Positions 52,167 through 61,213 of a stretch of 64,000 bases of DNA are shown here, piece after piece. The number at the start of each line of letters is the position of its first letter. Positions within the stretch are counted from its first letter, which is position 1. A program made the position numbers and the translations under genes. This DNA comes from Azorhizobium sp965227945 (GTDB taxonomy: Bacteria; Pseudomonadota; Alphaproteobacteria; Rhizobiales; Xanthobacteraceae). The stretch is taken from NCBI GenBank assembly GCA_965227945.1, contig CBDDGQ010000006.1:1674001-1738000 (forward strand), given 5' to 3'. The notes under the pieces are model-generated. The model saw only the letters and a program-made list of their open reading frames with translations, ran no database searches and had not been told where the DNA came from.

Positions 52167-52760
52167 GTGGGTAAAGATCGATCGGTTCTGAGATCTGAAC
52201 CGCGGGCGTTCGCGCTCGCGGTTTTTGCCATGGGTGCAGCGGTACTTGCCGCCAACATCCTGGTGCAGTTTCCCTTCACGCCGTTCGGGTTGCAGGACTA
52301 CCTCACCTACGGCGCCTTCACCTATCCGGTGACCTTCCTAATCAATGACCTCACCAACCGGCGCCTCGGCCCGGTGCGCACCCGTTGGGTGATCTATGTA
52401 GGGTTTGCACTGGCGGTGCTGCTGTCCATCGCCTTTGCCACGCCGCGCATCGCGCTGGCATCCGGGGCGGCCTTCCTGAGCGCGCAACTGCTGGATGCGA
52501 CCGTGTTCGACCGGCTGCGCCGTCGCGCCTGGTGGATGCCGCCGGCCATCTCCGGCCTGTTTTCCAGCGCCCTGGATACGGTGGTCTTCTTCTCCCTCGC
52601 CTTCGCCGGCACCGGCCTGCCATGGACCTCCTGGGCGCTGTGCGACTATGGCGTGAAGCTGGGGATGCTGCTGGTGTTCCTCGGGCCCTACCGGGTCATC
52701 ACCGCTCGCATGCCGTCCTGGCAGGGCAGCCGGCCCGCGCCTGAGACCGCTCAGGCCTGA
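52167..52760 (+). CDS. YhhQ-like queuosine precursor transporter family (Vut_1)
   Basis: This 197-residue membrane protein has five to six helices and matches the YhhQ/Vut_1 family, whose E. coli member imports the queuosine precursor preQ0/preQ1. The LAANILVQFPFTPFG and GAFTYPVTFLINDLTNRR segments align with the first helices of YhhQ. GTG at 52167 was chosen because the first helix needs residues before the ATG at 52229, though a ribosome-binding site is weak. Its last 10 bases overlap the convergent acyl-CoA synthetase gene. Confidence 0.83.
   Translation: MGKDRSVLRSEPRAFALAVFAMGAAVLAANILVQFPFTPFGLQDYLTYGAFTYPVTFLINDLTNRRLGPVRTRWVIYVGFALAVLLSIAFATPRIALASGAAFLSAQLLDATVFDRLRRRAWWMPPAISGLFSSALDTVVFFSLAFAGTGLPWTSWALCDYGVKLGMLLVFLGPYRVITARMPSWQGSRPAPETAQA
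52199..52226 (+). terminator. terminator-like hairpin within the start of the YhhQ-like gene
   Basis: AACCGCG (52199-52205) pairs with CGCGGTT (52217-52223), and the T-run GTTTTT ends at 52226. It sits 37 bp after rpmB, where its terminator is expected, yet inside the first codons of the next reading frame. Confidence 0.55.
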
Positions 52761-54355
52761 TCGCGCAGCAGCCGGCGGATGACCTTGCCGGTGGTGGTCA
52801 TGGGCAGTGCATCCACGAACACGATCTCGCGGGGATATTCGTACGCCGCCAGCCGGGTGCGCACGAAGGCCTGGATGTCCGCCACCAGCGCCGCATCGGG
52901 CGTGACGCCGTCGCGCAGCACCAGCACCGCCTTGACGATCTCGGTGCGGACAGGGTCCGGCTTGCCCACCACCGCTGCCAGGTGCACGGCGGGATGGCGC
53001 AGCAGGCAGTCCTCGATCTCGCTGGGACCGATGCGATAGCCGGCGGAGGTGATGATGTCGTCATCCCGGCCGAGGAAATGCACATAGCCGTCCGCGTCGA
53101 GACGAGCGAGGTCGCCGGTCAGGAACAGGTCACCGCGATATTTCTGCGCTGTCGCCTCGGGGCGGTTCCAATAGCGCAGGAACATCACCGGGTCCGGCGC
53201 TCGAACCGCGATCTGCCCCATCTCGCCCACGTCGCAGGCGGTGCCGTCGTCGCGCACGATCCGCACGTCATGGCCTGGCATCGCCTTGCCGGTGGCCCCC
53301 GCCCGCGCCACGCCGAGGCGGGCGTTGGAGCCGATGACGTAATTGCATTCCGTCTGGCCGTAGAATTCGTTCACCGCCACGCCCAGCGCCGCGCGGCCCC
53401 ACTCGAAGGTCTCAGCCCCCAGGGCCTCGCCCGCAGTGCCGACCGTGCGCAGATCGAAGCCGAACCGCGACCGTGGCGTCGCCACGGCGCGCATCATCTT
53501 CAGCGCCGTGGGTGGGATGAAGACATTGCGCACGTGCGCATCCTTCAGCAGGCGGAAGGCCGCCTCGGGGTCGAACTTGCCCTTGGGCTGCACCACCACC
53601 GGCACCCCCAGGGCCAGCGAGGTGAGCAAGGTATTCAGCAGCCCGCCGGCCCAGGCCCAATCGGACGGGGTCCACATGCGGTCCCCCGGTTGGGGCAGGT
53701 CGTCATGGGTGAACGCCATCCCGGCGGTATGGCCCAGCAGCACCCGGTGGCCATGCAGCGCCCCCTTGGCCGGCCCGGTCGTGCCGGAAGTGTAGATCAT
53801 CAGCGCCGGATCATCCGGGCCAGTGGGCACGGCGGCGGGCGCCGGCCGGCCGGCGGCCAGCAGATCGGCAAAGCCGAGAATGCCCACATCCGGTCCGTCG
53901 CGACTGACCAGCAGGCTCAGGCCCTCCGGGCGCGCGCCCAGCTTGGCGAGCCCTTCGGGGTCACTGACCAGGGCCTTGGCGCCCGAATCTGCGAGCCGAT
54001 AGGCGATCGCTTCCACGCCAAAGGCGGAGGCCAGAGGCACCGCGATGGCGCCGATCTTGTAGACCGCCAGATGGGTGACGAGCACTTCCACGCTCTGCGG
54101 CAGCAGGATCGCCACCCGATCACCACGGCCAATGCCGTGCGCCGCCAGGGCATGGGCGAAGCGGTTGGAGGCCTCGGCGAGATGGCCGTAGCTCACCGGC
54201 GCAAAGCCGGAGAGGCCGGGCACATAGAGGGCGGGGCGGCCGGTATCGCGGGCGGCCCAGCCGTCGCAGGCGTGAACCGCCATGTTGTACCGGGCGGGCA
54301 CCTGCCACTGGAACGCGGCGCGCCTCCGGTCATATGCGTCGAGATTTGCGAGCAT
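52751..54355 (-). CDS. acyl-CoA synthetase (AMP-binding)
   Basis: This 534-residue enzyme activates a carboxylic acid to its CoA thioester through an acyl-adenylate. It has the AMP-binding P-loop YTSGTTGPAKG, the FYGQTECN motif, the hinge region GRDDDIITSAGYRIGPSEIE and the catalytic Lys in GKVIRRLLR. The N-terminus AFQWQVPARYNMAVHACDGWA resembles acyl-CoA synthetases of the acetate/medium-chain type. The ATG at 54355 lacks a clear ribosome-binding site but starts exactly where relatives do. Substrate chain length is unknown. Confidence 0.9.
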   Translation of the reverse strand: MLANLDAYDRRRAAFQWQVPARYNMAVHACDGWAARDTGRPALYVPGLSGFAPVSYGHLAEASNRFAHALAAHGIGRGDRVAILLPQSVEVLVTHLAVYKIGAIAVPLASAFGVEAIAYRLADSGAKALVSDPEGLAKLGARPEGLSLLVSRDGPDVGILGFADLLAAGRPAPAAVPTGPDDPALMIYTSGTTGPAKGALHGHRVLLGHTAGMAFTHDDLPQPGDRMWTPSDWAWAGGLLNTLLTSLALGVPVVVQPKGKFDPEAAFRLLKDAHVRNVFIPPTALKMMRAVATPRSRFGFDLRTVGTAGEALGAETFEWGRAALGVAVNEFYGQTECNYVIGSNARLGVARAGATGKAMPGHDVRIVRDDGTACDVGEMGQIAVRAPDPVMFLRYWNRPEATAQKYRGDLFLTGDLARLDADGYVHFLGRDDDIITSAGYRIGPSEIEDCLLRHPAVHLAAVVGKPDPVRTEIVKAVLVLRDGVTPDAALVADIQAFVRTRLAAYEYPREIVFVDALPMTTTGKVIRRLLRDQA

Positions 54356-54486
54356 CAGCGTGTGATTAATACGTGAGCACACGGAGCGCCAGTGCAGGTG
54401 CGAGATTTCTCGCCGCACTGCGATGCCGCTCCCCAGTCGGCAACGCATGGCCGCTGGGGAAGGTCTCTTCACAATCGCGCGCTTGC

Positions 54487-54505
54487 CCTGCCGCAGTGCG
54501 GCAGG
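54487..54505. other. hairpin between the CAP lipoprotein gene and the acyl-CoA synthetase gene
   Basis: CCTGCCGC (54487-54494) pairs with GCGGCAGG (54498-54505) around AGT. It lies 30 bp past the lipoprotein stop on the minus strand. No T-tract follows, so it may be a weak terminator or chance GC structure. Confidence 0.3.
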
Positions 54506-54534
54506 CGGGAAGCCGGGCGGCCCGATCGGCCGGG

Positions 54535-55125
54535 CTATTTCGCCCGATCGTCCGGGGTGGCCAGCACCAGGGCCCAATAGACCTTGTATTTGGAATTGGG
54601 GTTGAAGGCGGTGGCGATGCCCATGCGGGTGACGCCAGGGGTCAGCATATTCTTGTTGTGGGGCGGGCTGTCGCGCCAGCCGGAGAAGGCTTCGGCCAGG
54701 GTGTGATAGCCGGCGCCCACATTCTCCACCGCCACCTTCGGCTTGTAGCCGGAGGCATTCATGCGCTGGACGAAGGTGCGCCCGCCCACTTCATGGGAGA
54801 GGGTGTCCGCCTTGGCCATGGCATTGGCCTGCTCCTGCGCCACCTTGTTCAAAGCCGGATCCACCGACACGGCGTTCAGGCCCTTGGTGTTGCGATAGTC
54901 GGAGAACAGCGAGGCCGCGGCCTCTGCGTCCACCGGCTGACCGGACTTGGCCAGATTGTCATAGAACGCCGGCTGCTTGGGCGTGTCCTGCACCGGCGTG
55001 CCGCAGCCGGCCAGCGCCAGCGCCCCCAGCAGGGCGAAGGGGGCCAGGGTCCGGGCGCCAAGCGGGCGGGCCGGGGCGGAAGGGCCGCGGCGCAGGCCGG
55101 GGCAGGAAGAACCGATGTCGCTCAT
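54535..55125 (-). CDS. CAP-domain lipoprotein
   Basis: This 196-residue lipoprotein has a long basic N-terminal stretch, a hydrophobic signal and a lipobox LAGC with Cys41. The mature part is a CAP/SCP domain: DYRNTKGLNAVSVDPAL, LSHEVGGRTFVQRM, ENVGAGY and WRDSPPHNKNMLTPG match the conserved cavity residues. Bacterial CAP proteins are extracytoplasmic with mostly unknown roles. ATG at 55125 follows AAAGGGAC. It lies 84 bp downstream of the large mechanosensitive channel gene on the same strand and may share its transcript. Confidence 0.88.
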   Translation of the reverse strand: MSDIGSSCPGLRRGPSAPARPLGARTLAPFALLGALALAGCGTPVQDTPKQPAFYDNLAKSGQPVDAEAAASLFSDYRNTKGLNAVSVDPALNKVAQEQANAMAKADTLSHEVGGRTFVQRMNASGYKPKVAVENVGAGYHTLAEAFSGWRDSPPHNKNMLTPGVTRMGIATAFNPNSKYKVYWALVLATPDDRAK

Positions 55126-55209
55126 GTGTCCCTTTGTGCGGCCCGACCGTTGAAGAAGCGTTAGCGCCGGGTGGGAAAGGCCCGTCCCCCGGTGCGGCAT
55201 GGCGACCGG

Positions 55210-57717
55210 CTAGGCGGCGCCGCCGAGCGGCACTGCGCCCGAAGGAGCGGTACCTGAGGGCGGTGTGCTGACATAAGGCTCGATCTCGGGCGGGCTGGGC
55301 TCCGGGGCCGGCGGCACCATGTCGGCGGGGGCACGCCCGAGCGCGGCCCAGGGCTGGCTGGTCATGGCGATGTTGGCCTTGCGCAGCCGGCTGAGCACGG
55401 AGAAGTGCAGGTCGCTCTTCACGGTCAGCGCATAATCCACATTGGCCACCACGCAGCGCAGCTCGAACGCGATGCCGGCATCGGTGAACTTGATAATGAA
55501 CACCCGTGGCGGCGGCGTCTGCAGCACCTGGGGATGGTCGCAAGCGGCGGCTACCAGCAGGTCACGCACTTCCTCCACATCCGCGTCATAGGCCACCGTC
55601 AGCGCCACGATGACCCGCCCCGTGGTGTTGGAGTGAGTCCAGTTCTTCACCATGCCGGTGATCAGGTCGGAGTTGGGGACGATGACGGTGGCGCGCTCGA
55701 AGGTCTCGATCTCCGTTGAGCGCACGCTAATGCGCCGCACGTAGCCTTCCTCGCCCTTCACATTGATGGTGTCGCCCACCCGGATCGGGCGCTCGGTGAG
55801 CAGGATCAGGCCGGAGACGAAGTTGGAAATGATGGCCTGCAGGCCGAAACCGATACCCACGGAGAGGGCACCGGCCACCAGGGCGATGTTCTCCAGATTG
55901 AGCCCGATCTGCCCCATGGCGACCATGATGGCGACGATGACGCCCACATAGCCGATGATGGTGGAGATGGACGTCTGCAGGCTGATTTCCATGCCGGTGC
56001 GCGGCAGCAGCTTGCTGGACATCCATTTCTGCAGGCCCCGCGCCAGCAGGATGCCCATCAGCAGCAAGGCGATGGCGTACAGCACGTTCCACAAGGTGAT
56101 GGTGGTGGCGCCGATGTGGATGCCGAAGGTCACCCGGTCCAGCGTGTCCATGACGTCGGAGGAGGATGTGCCCCAGCTGCCGGCCATGAGCAGCAGTGCC
56201 ACCACGAACAGGAACAGCTTCAGCAGACCCGACACCAGGATGGCGATCACCTCCAGGCTGGCGGGTCGCAGCCCGAGCGTCTTGGAGATCACGCGGGCGC
56301 GGTAGGTGTCGGCGCTCAGGCCCTCATTGAAGAAGGCGTCGATCAGGCTGTAGAGAATATAGAGGCCTGACAGGACCGCCGCCGCCACCAGCATGCGCGA
56401 GGCGACAAAGGCGGAGAAGCCCACATAGCCCGACACTAGCCCTCCGGCCATCACCGAGATGACCAGCCAGAGCAGGGTGCGGATCCACGGCACGCCGCTG
56501 GATTCCATGTAGGACGTGGGGGCCGTCCCGCCGGCATTGGCCTCGGCCACGTCCTCGTCGGTCTTGGCCATGGTCACCAGCATCACGCCGGTGAAGGCGC
56601 AGATGAACATCACCATGATGCCGGACACCAGGACCGTCAGCGCCACCGGGGTGAACAAGGCGCGGTTCAGGGCATTCAGGAACGAGCCGATGGCCAGGAC
56701 CCACACCGACCAGTTGTAATAGCGGAAGACGACGGTGGCGGTCGCGTCGGAGAAGGGCGGCAGCCGCCGCCAGCTCTCCCCCGGCGCCAGCAACGCCTTG
56801 GCCATGGCCTTGCCGATGGAGACGACGAACACCGCCACCACCAGCCCATGCAGGATCTCCTGCACGCGCGGCGGCACCACGTCGAAGCCGCCGATGAAAT
56901 TGGTCGCCCCCATGGCCGCCAAGGGCGCCACCAGCGCATCCAGCAGCGCCACTTTGAGGGCCTCACGCGCCGCCCGCAGGCGTGGCATCTGGGCGCCGTC
57001 CGCCGGCGGCTTGCAGCGCAGGCGGCGGCGCAGCAGCCGACCCACCCAGACGATGACGCCGGAAATGGCCACCAGGCCCAGGCTCAGCCCCATCAGGGTC
57101 AGCATGTCCTGGCGCTGGCGGGCGTAGCCGAGCCAGTCGCTGACCAGCAAATTCAGGCTGCGCACCCCCTGCTGGATCGCCGAGATGCCGGTGGTCCACA
57201 GGCTGGGGTCGACGATGCTGATGGAGCGCTCGAACAGCTGGCCGGCGAACAGTTCGCGCCGCCGGGTGCTGATGCGGTCGGACAATTGGTCGGCGCGCAC
57301 GGACAGCGCCCGGTTCTGCTTCACCAGCGCGTCGATGTCGCTGCTCACGGTTTGGAGACGTTCCCGGTCGGCCGTGATGCCGGGGTCTTCCGCGGGCTGT
57401 CCCTCGGCCGGGGGCTTGCCCAATTCCTCCAGGCGCACCTTGGTGTCGGCGGCGCGCGGGGTAAGCAGATCGGTGCGCGCCTGCACGTCCTTGCGGACCG
57501 GATCGAGCTGGCTGCGCAGATTGTCGAGGTCGGTGGACCGCAGCCCCTCCAGCCCCAGATTGCGCTCGATGTTGTCGAGCGCGGAGCGGTTGGCGTCCAG
57601 CTTCTCGCGGGCGGCCTGCAACACCGGATCCGGCGGCGGTGCCGCGAAGGCGGGACCCACCAGCAGCGACAGAAGCAGGGCCAGGAGAAGGGTGGTCCGT
57701 GCGAGCGCACGCTGCAT
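55210..57717 (-). CDS. large MscS-type mechanosensitive channel (DUF3772)
   Basis: This 835-residue inner-membrane protein starts with a signal peptide (about 1-25), a periplasmic coiled-coil-rich domain of DUF3772 type (about 30-190), then around ten helices and the MscS pore. The pore helix region is GALSVGIGFGLQAIISNFVSGLILLTERPIRVGD (pieces: SVGIGFGLQAIISNFVSG, then LTERPIRVGD), followed by the beta domain with VRRISVRSTEIETFE. It should release solutes on hypo-osmotic shock. ATG at 57717 has GGAG upstream. The last 50 residues are Pro-rich. Confidence 0.92.
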   Translation of the reverse strand: MQRALARTTLLLALLLSLLVGPAFAAPPPDPVLQAAREKLDANRSALDNIERNLGLEGLRSTDLDNLRSQLDPVRKDVQARTDLLTPRAADTKVRLEELGKPPAEGQPAEDPGITADRERLQTVSSDIDALVKQNRALSVRADQLSDRISTRRRELFAGQLFERSISIVDPSLWTTGISAIQQGVRSLNLLVSDWLGYARQRQDMLTLMGLSLGLVAISGVIVWVGRLLRRRLRCKPPADGAQMPRLRAAREALKVALLDALVAPLAAMGATNFIGGFDVVPPRVQEILHGLVVAVFVVSIGKAMAKALLAPGESWRRLPPFSDATATVVFRYYNWSVWVLAIGSFLNALNRALFTPVALTVLVSGIMVMFICAFTGVMLVTMAKTDEDVAEANAGGTAPTSYMESSGVPWIRTLLWLVISVMAGGLVSGYVGFSAFVASRMLVAAAVLSGLYILYSLIDAFFNEGLSADTYRARVISKTLGLRPASLEVIAILVSGLLKLFLFVVALLLMAGSWGTSSSDVMDTLDRVTFGIHIGATTITLWNVLYAIALLLMGILLARGLQKWMSSKLLPRTGMEISLQTSISTIIGYVGVIVAIMVAMGQIGLNLENIALVAGALSVGIGFGLQAIISNFVSGLILLTERPIRVGDTINVKGEEGYVRRISVRSTEIETFERATVIVPNSDLITGMVKNWTHSNTTGRVIVALTVAYDADVEEVRDLLVAAACDHPQVLQTPPPRVFIIKFTDAGIAFELRCVVANVDYALTVKSDLHFSVLSRLRKANIAMTSQPWAALGRAPADMVPPAPEPSPPEIEPYVSTPPSGTAPSGAVPLGGAA

Positions 57718-58163
57718 CAGGAAGTCTCCACGGGCAATCTTTTCGGCCCGCCGCCATGCGGCAGCCGAGGGCAATGGATACCACCATTGGGTTTGCTTCC
57801 CCAGAAGCAAGGCCGATGGCGGAGGTCCGGTGGCATCGCCCCCATCTCCCGCCGCGGTCCGTATCACCGGGCCGCAGCGAAGGAAGGGGACACAGGGGCG
57901 TCACACCAGGTCGTGGCCGAGCCGCGGCGCGCCCAAACCAAGGGAGCGGCCAGGCAGGGCGCGATCGTGGTGCGACCGCCCCGTTGCCTGTGGTGGGGCC
58001 GAAGCCCTGTGCGGTGCCTAGGGGGCGAAGGCGGCAGCCTCATGGCGGCCGAACGAGGACGCCACCCGCGCGGGCGCGCCGGCGTCCGGCCGGAGAAAGC
58101 AGTTGACGTCGCCGGCGCTGCGCGCGAGGCAGGGCGCCTGATCCCTGCCGGAGCCGGACCGCC
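57718..58163. other. intergenic region between the channel gene and dapE
   Basis: This 446-bp region lies between divergent genes. I see no convincing open frame with coding character, no terminator and no recognisable promoter pair; a TTGACG-like box near 58100 has no matched -10 element. It must contain start signals of both genes. Confidence 0.5.
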
Positions 58164-59333
58164 ATGACCCTGTCCCCTTCCTCCGCCGCTGCCCCGGATC
58201 CTTTGGCGCTGGCCCAGGCGCTGATCCGCGCCCCGTCGGTGACCCCCGATGCCGGGGCGGCGCTGGACGTGGTGGCGGGCGTGCTGGAAGCCGCCGGCTA
58301 CACGGTGGAGCGCCTGGTCTCGGCCACCGGCGGGGTGGCGGTGGACAATCTCTATGCCCGCATCGGCACCACCGGGCCGAACCTGTGTTTCGCCGGCCAT
58401 GTGGATGTGGTGCCCCCGGGCGAGGCTGCCGCCTGGACCCATCCGCCCTTCTCCGGCGCCGTGGCGGACGGGCATCTCTATGGCCGGGGCGCGGTAGACA
58501 TGAAGGGCGCCGTGGCGGCCTTCCTCGCCGCCGCATTGCGCGCCGGTCCGCCGGCCAAGGGCAGCCTGTCCTTTCTCATCACTGGCGATGAGGAGGGCCC
58601 GGCCCTGGACGGCACGGTGAAAGTGGTGGAATGGCTGGCAGCGCGGGGCGAAACGCTCGACCATTGCGTGGTGGGCGAGCCCACCAATCCGAAGGCGCTG
58701 GGCGACATGGTGAAGATCGGCCGGCGCGGCAGCCTGTCGGGGACCATCACCATGGCCGGTACGCAGGGCCACGTGGCCTATCCCCATCGCGCCGACAATC
58801 CCATTCCCAAGCTGCTGCGGCTGCTGGAGTCCCTCACCGCCACGCCGCTGGACGAGGGCTCGGCGCATTTCCCGCCCAGCCATCTGGAAGTGGTGAGCGT
58901 GGACGTGGGCAATCCGGTCTTCAACGTCATCCCCGCCCAGGCCACGGCGCGCTTCAATGTGCGCTACAACGACGTCTATACCCTGGCCAGCCTCAAGTCG
59001 GAGCTGGAGCGGCGGCTGGACGGCCCCGGCCTGACCTACGATCTGGTGTTCCAGCCGGGGGCCAGCGAGAGCTTCCTCACCACGCCGGGCCCGTTCGTGG
59101 ATCTGGTGCTGGATGCGGTGGCCGAGGTCACCGGGCGACGCCCGGAAGCCTCCACCACCGGCGGCACCTCGGATGCCCGCTTCATCAAGGCGTTGTGCCC
59201 GGTGGTGGAGTTCGGCCTGGTGGGCAGCACCATGCATATGACGAACGAGGCGACCCCGGTGGCCGACCTCGAGGCCCTGACCGCCATCTATGAGCGGCTG
59301 ATCGCCCGCTATTTCGACACCTTCGCCCGCTGA
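58164..59333 (+). CDS. dapE: succinyl-diaminopimelate desuccinylase
   Basis: DapE hydrolyses N-succinyl-L,L-diaminopimelate on the lysine and peptidoglycan-precursor pathway. The 389-residue M20 zinc peptidase has the metal-site segments FAGHVDVVPPG (His) and GRGAVDMKGAVAA (Asp), the catalytic and bridging Glu in TGDEEGPALDGT, and GEPTNP and TTGGTSDARF later. The length fits the family. dapD is not adjacent. Confidence 0.95.
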   Translation: MTLSPSSAAAPDPLALAQALIRAPSVTPDAGAALDVVAGVLEAAGYTVERLVSATGGVAVDNLYARIGTTGPNLCFAGHVDVVPPGEAAAWTHPPFSGAVADGHLYGRGAVDMKGAVAAFLAAALRAGPPAKGSLSFLITGDEEGPALDGTVKVVEWLAARGETLDHCVVGEPTNPKALGDMVKIGRRGSLSGTITMAGTQGHVAYPHRADNPIPKLLRLLESLTATPLDEGSAHFPPSHLEVVSVDVGNPVFNVIPAQATARFNVRYNDVYTLASLKSELERRLDGPGLTYDLVFQPGASESFLTTPGPFVDLVLDAVAEVTGRRPEASTTGGTSDARFIKALCPVVEFGLVGSTMHMTNEATPVADLEALTAIYERLIARYFDTFAR

Positions 59334-59355
59334 TCGTCCCGCCGCAGGATGTCCC

Positions 59356-60129
59356 ATGACCGTTGAGACTGAAACCTGTCTGGATGTGGACGGCCGCGCC
59401 ATCGCGGTGCGCCGGCTGCCGGGCGCCGCCCCCGGCGTGATTTGGCTGGGCGGGTTCCGTTCCGACATGACCGGCACCAAGGCTCAGGCGCTGGCGGACT
59501 GGGCGCAGGCGCGCGGACAGGGCTATGTGCGCTTCGATTATTCCGGCCACGGCGCCTCCGACGGCGCCTTCGAGGACGGCACCATCTCCCAATGGCTGGC
59601 GGATGCCCGCGCGGTGTTCGACCAGACCAGCGGTCCGCAGATCCTGGTGGGCTCGTCCATGGGTGGCTGGATCGCCCTGCTGCTCGCCCGCGCCCTGGCG
59701 GCGGCGGGCGACGCGCGGCTGGCGGGCCTCGTGCTCATCGCGCCGGCGCCGGATTTCACCGAAGATCTGATGTGGGCTGGCTTTCCCGAGGCGGTGAAGG
59801 CGGAGATCCTCGCCACCGGCCGCTATGAGCGGCCCTCGCCCTATGAGGGCGGTCCGTTCATCATCACCCGCGCCTTGATCGAGGACGGCCGCCGGCATCG
59901 CGTGCTGGGCGCGCCGTTCCAGGTGGGCTGCCCGGTGCGCATCCTTCAGGGCGCGCAGGATGCGGATGTGCCGTGGCAGCATGCCATGCGCCTGGTGTCC
60001 TGCCTGGCGGAGGACGATGTGGTGTTCACCTTGGTGAAGGACGGCGACCACCGCCTGTCGCGTCCCGCCGACATCGAGCGGCTGACCGGCCTGCTGGACA
60101 CGCTGCTGGCGGAACTGGCGGCCCGCTGA
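59356..60129 (+). CDS. alpha/beta hydrolase
   Basis: This 257-residue cytosolic hydrolase has the GFRSDMTGTKAQAL and RFDYSGHGASDG segments and a nucleophile elbow GSSMGGW. These resemble the ABHD10-like and DapE-neighbour hydrolases common after dapE in alphaproteobacteria. Asp is in the GAQDADVPW region and His in KDGDHRLS. It follows dapE by 22 bp and is probably cotranscribed. Its substrate is unknown; no link to lysine synthesis is shown. Confidence 0.88.
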   Translation: MTVETETCLDVDGRAIAVRRLPGAAPGVIWLGGFRSDMTGTKAQALADWAQARGQGYVRFDYSGHGASDGAFEDGTISQWLADARAVFDQTSGPQILVGSSMGGWIALLLARALAAAGDARLAGLVLIAPAPDFTEDLMWAGFPEAVKAEILATGRYERPSPYEGGPFIITRALIEDGRRHRVLGAPFQVGCPVRILQGAQDADVPWQHAMRLVSCLAEDDVVFTLVKDGDHRLSRPADIERLTGLLDTLLAELAAR

Positions 60130-60163
60130 GGGCGGGGCGGGTGCTGCAGCGCCCGCGGCCGAG

Positions 60164-61150
60164 TCAGATCCGCACCACCGTGCGCCCGCGCACCTGTCCC
60201 GCGAGGATGGCGTCGGCCATCTGCGGCAGCTCGTCCAGGGACACCTCCTGCGTCATACCGGCCAGATCCGCCGGGCTGAGATCCCGCGCCAGACGCGCCC
60301 AGGCCACTTCGCGCTTGGCCTTCGGCGTATCCACCGAATTGATGCCCAGCAGCGCCACCCCGCGCAGGATGAAGGGGAAGACCGACGTGGGCAGGTCGGT
60401 GCCGCCCGCCAGACCGCAGGCGGCGACCGCGGCATTGCTGGCGGTGGCGGCCAGCACATTGGCCAGCACCACCCCGCCCACCGTATCCACGGCGCCTGCC
60501 CAGCGCTCCGATTGCAGCGGCTTGCCCGGCGTCGTCAGCGTGGCGCGGTCGAGGATCTCGGCGGCCCCCAGGCCGGTCAGGAACTCGGCTTCGGCGGGGC
60601 GGCCGGTGAGGGCCACCACCCGGTAGCCCAGGCGCGACAGCAGCCGCACAGCGATGCTGCCGACCCCGCCCGCCGCGCCAGTGACCAGCACTTCGCCGCC
60701 GGGGGTGATGCCATGGGCTTCGAGCGCCATCACGCACAGCATGGCGGTGAAGCCGGCGGTGCCGATGGCCATGGCCTGACGGGCATCCAGGCCCTCGGGC
60801 CGCTTCACCAGCCAGTCGCCTTTCACCCGCGCCCGCTCGGCATAGCCGCCCGACCAACTTTCCCCGACGCCCCAGCCGGTGAGCACCACTTCATCCCCCG
60901 GAGTGAAATCAGGGTGGGTGCTGGCGCGCACGGTGCCGGCAAAATCGATGCCCGGCACCATGGGGAAGGTGCGCAGGATGCGGCCGAGCCCTTTCAGCGC
61001 CAGGCCGTCCTTATAGTTCAAGGTGGAATAGGCCACGTCCACGGTGACATCCGCGGCGGGCAGGAAGGCCTCGTCCACCTGTTCGAGGGCGACCACCTGC
61101 CCGCTCTCGCTCTTGCGCGCGACGATGGCCTTGAAAGTGTCGGTGCTCAC
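60164..61150 (-). CDS. acuI: acrylyl-CoA reductase (NADPH) family
   Basis: This 328-residue medium-chain reductase fits AcuI/YhdH, which reduces acrylyl-CoA to propionyl-CoA and detoxifies it. Its features are STLNYKDGLALKG, VPGIDFAGTV, the Rossmann motif VTGAAGGVGSIAV and GINSVDTPKAKR, all typical of the family. The GTG at 61150 with AGGAGA upstream was chosen; the long reading from 61207 has no family match. No DMSP genes are seen, so a general acrylate-protection role is more likely than DMSP use. Confidence 0.9.
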   Translation of the reverse strand: MSTDTFKAIVARKSESGQVVALEQVDEAFLPAADVTVDVAYSTLNYKDGLALKGLGRILRTFPMVPGIDFAGTVRASTHPDFTPGDEVVLTGWGVGESWSGGYAERARVKGDWLVKRPEGLDARQAMAIGTAGFTAMLCVMALEAHGITPGGEVLVTGAAGGVGSIAVRLLSRLGYRVVALTGRPAEAEFLTGLGAAEILDRATLTTPGKPLQSERWAGAVDTVGGVVLANVLAATASNAAVAACGLAGGTDLPTSVFPFILRGVALLGINSVDTPKAKREVAWARLARDLSPADLAGMTQEVSLDELPQMADAILAGQVRGRTVVRI

Positions 61151-61213
61151 GCTGGCGTCTCCTGCCGCAGTGGGATCGGTGGGGCAAGGTGATCCTTGCC
61201 GCCTCAAAACAAC

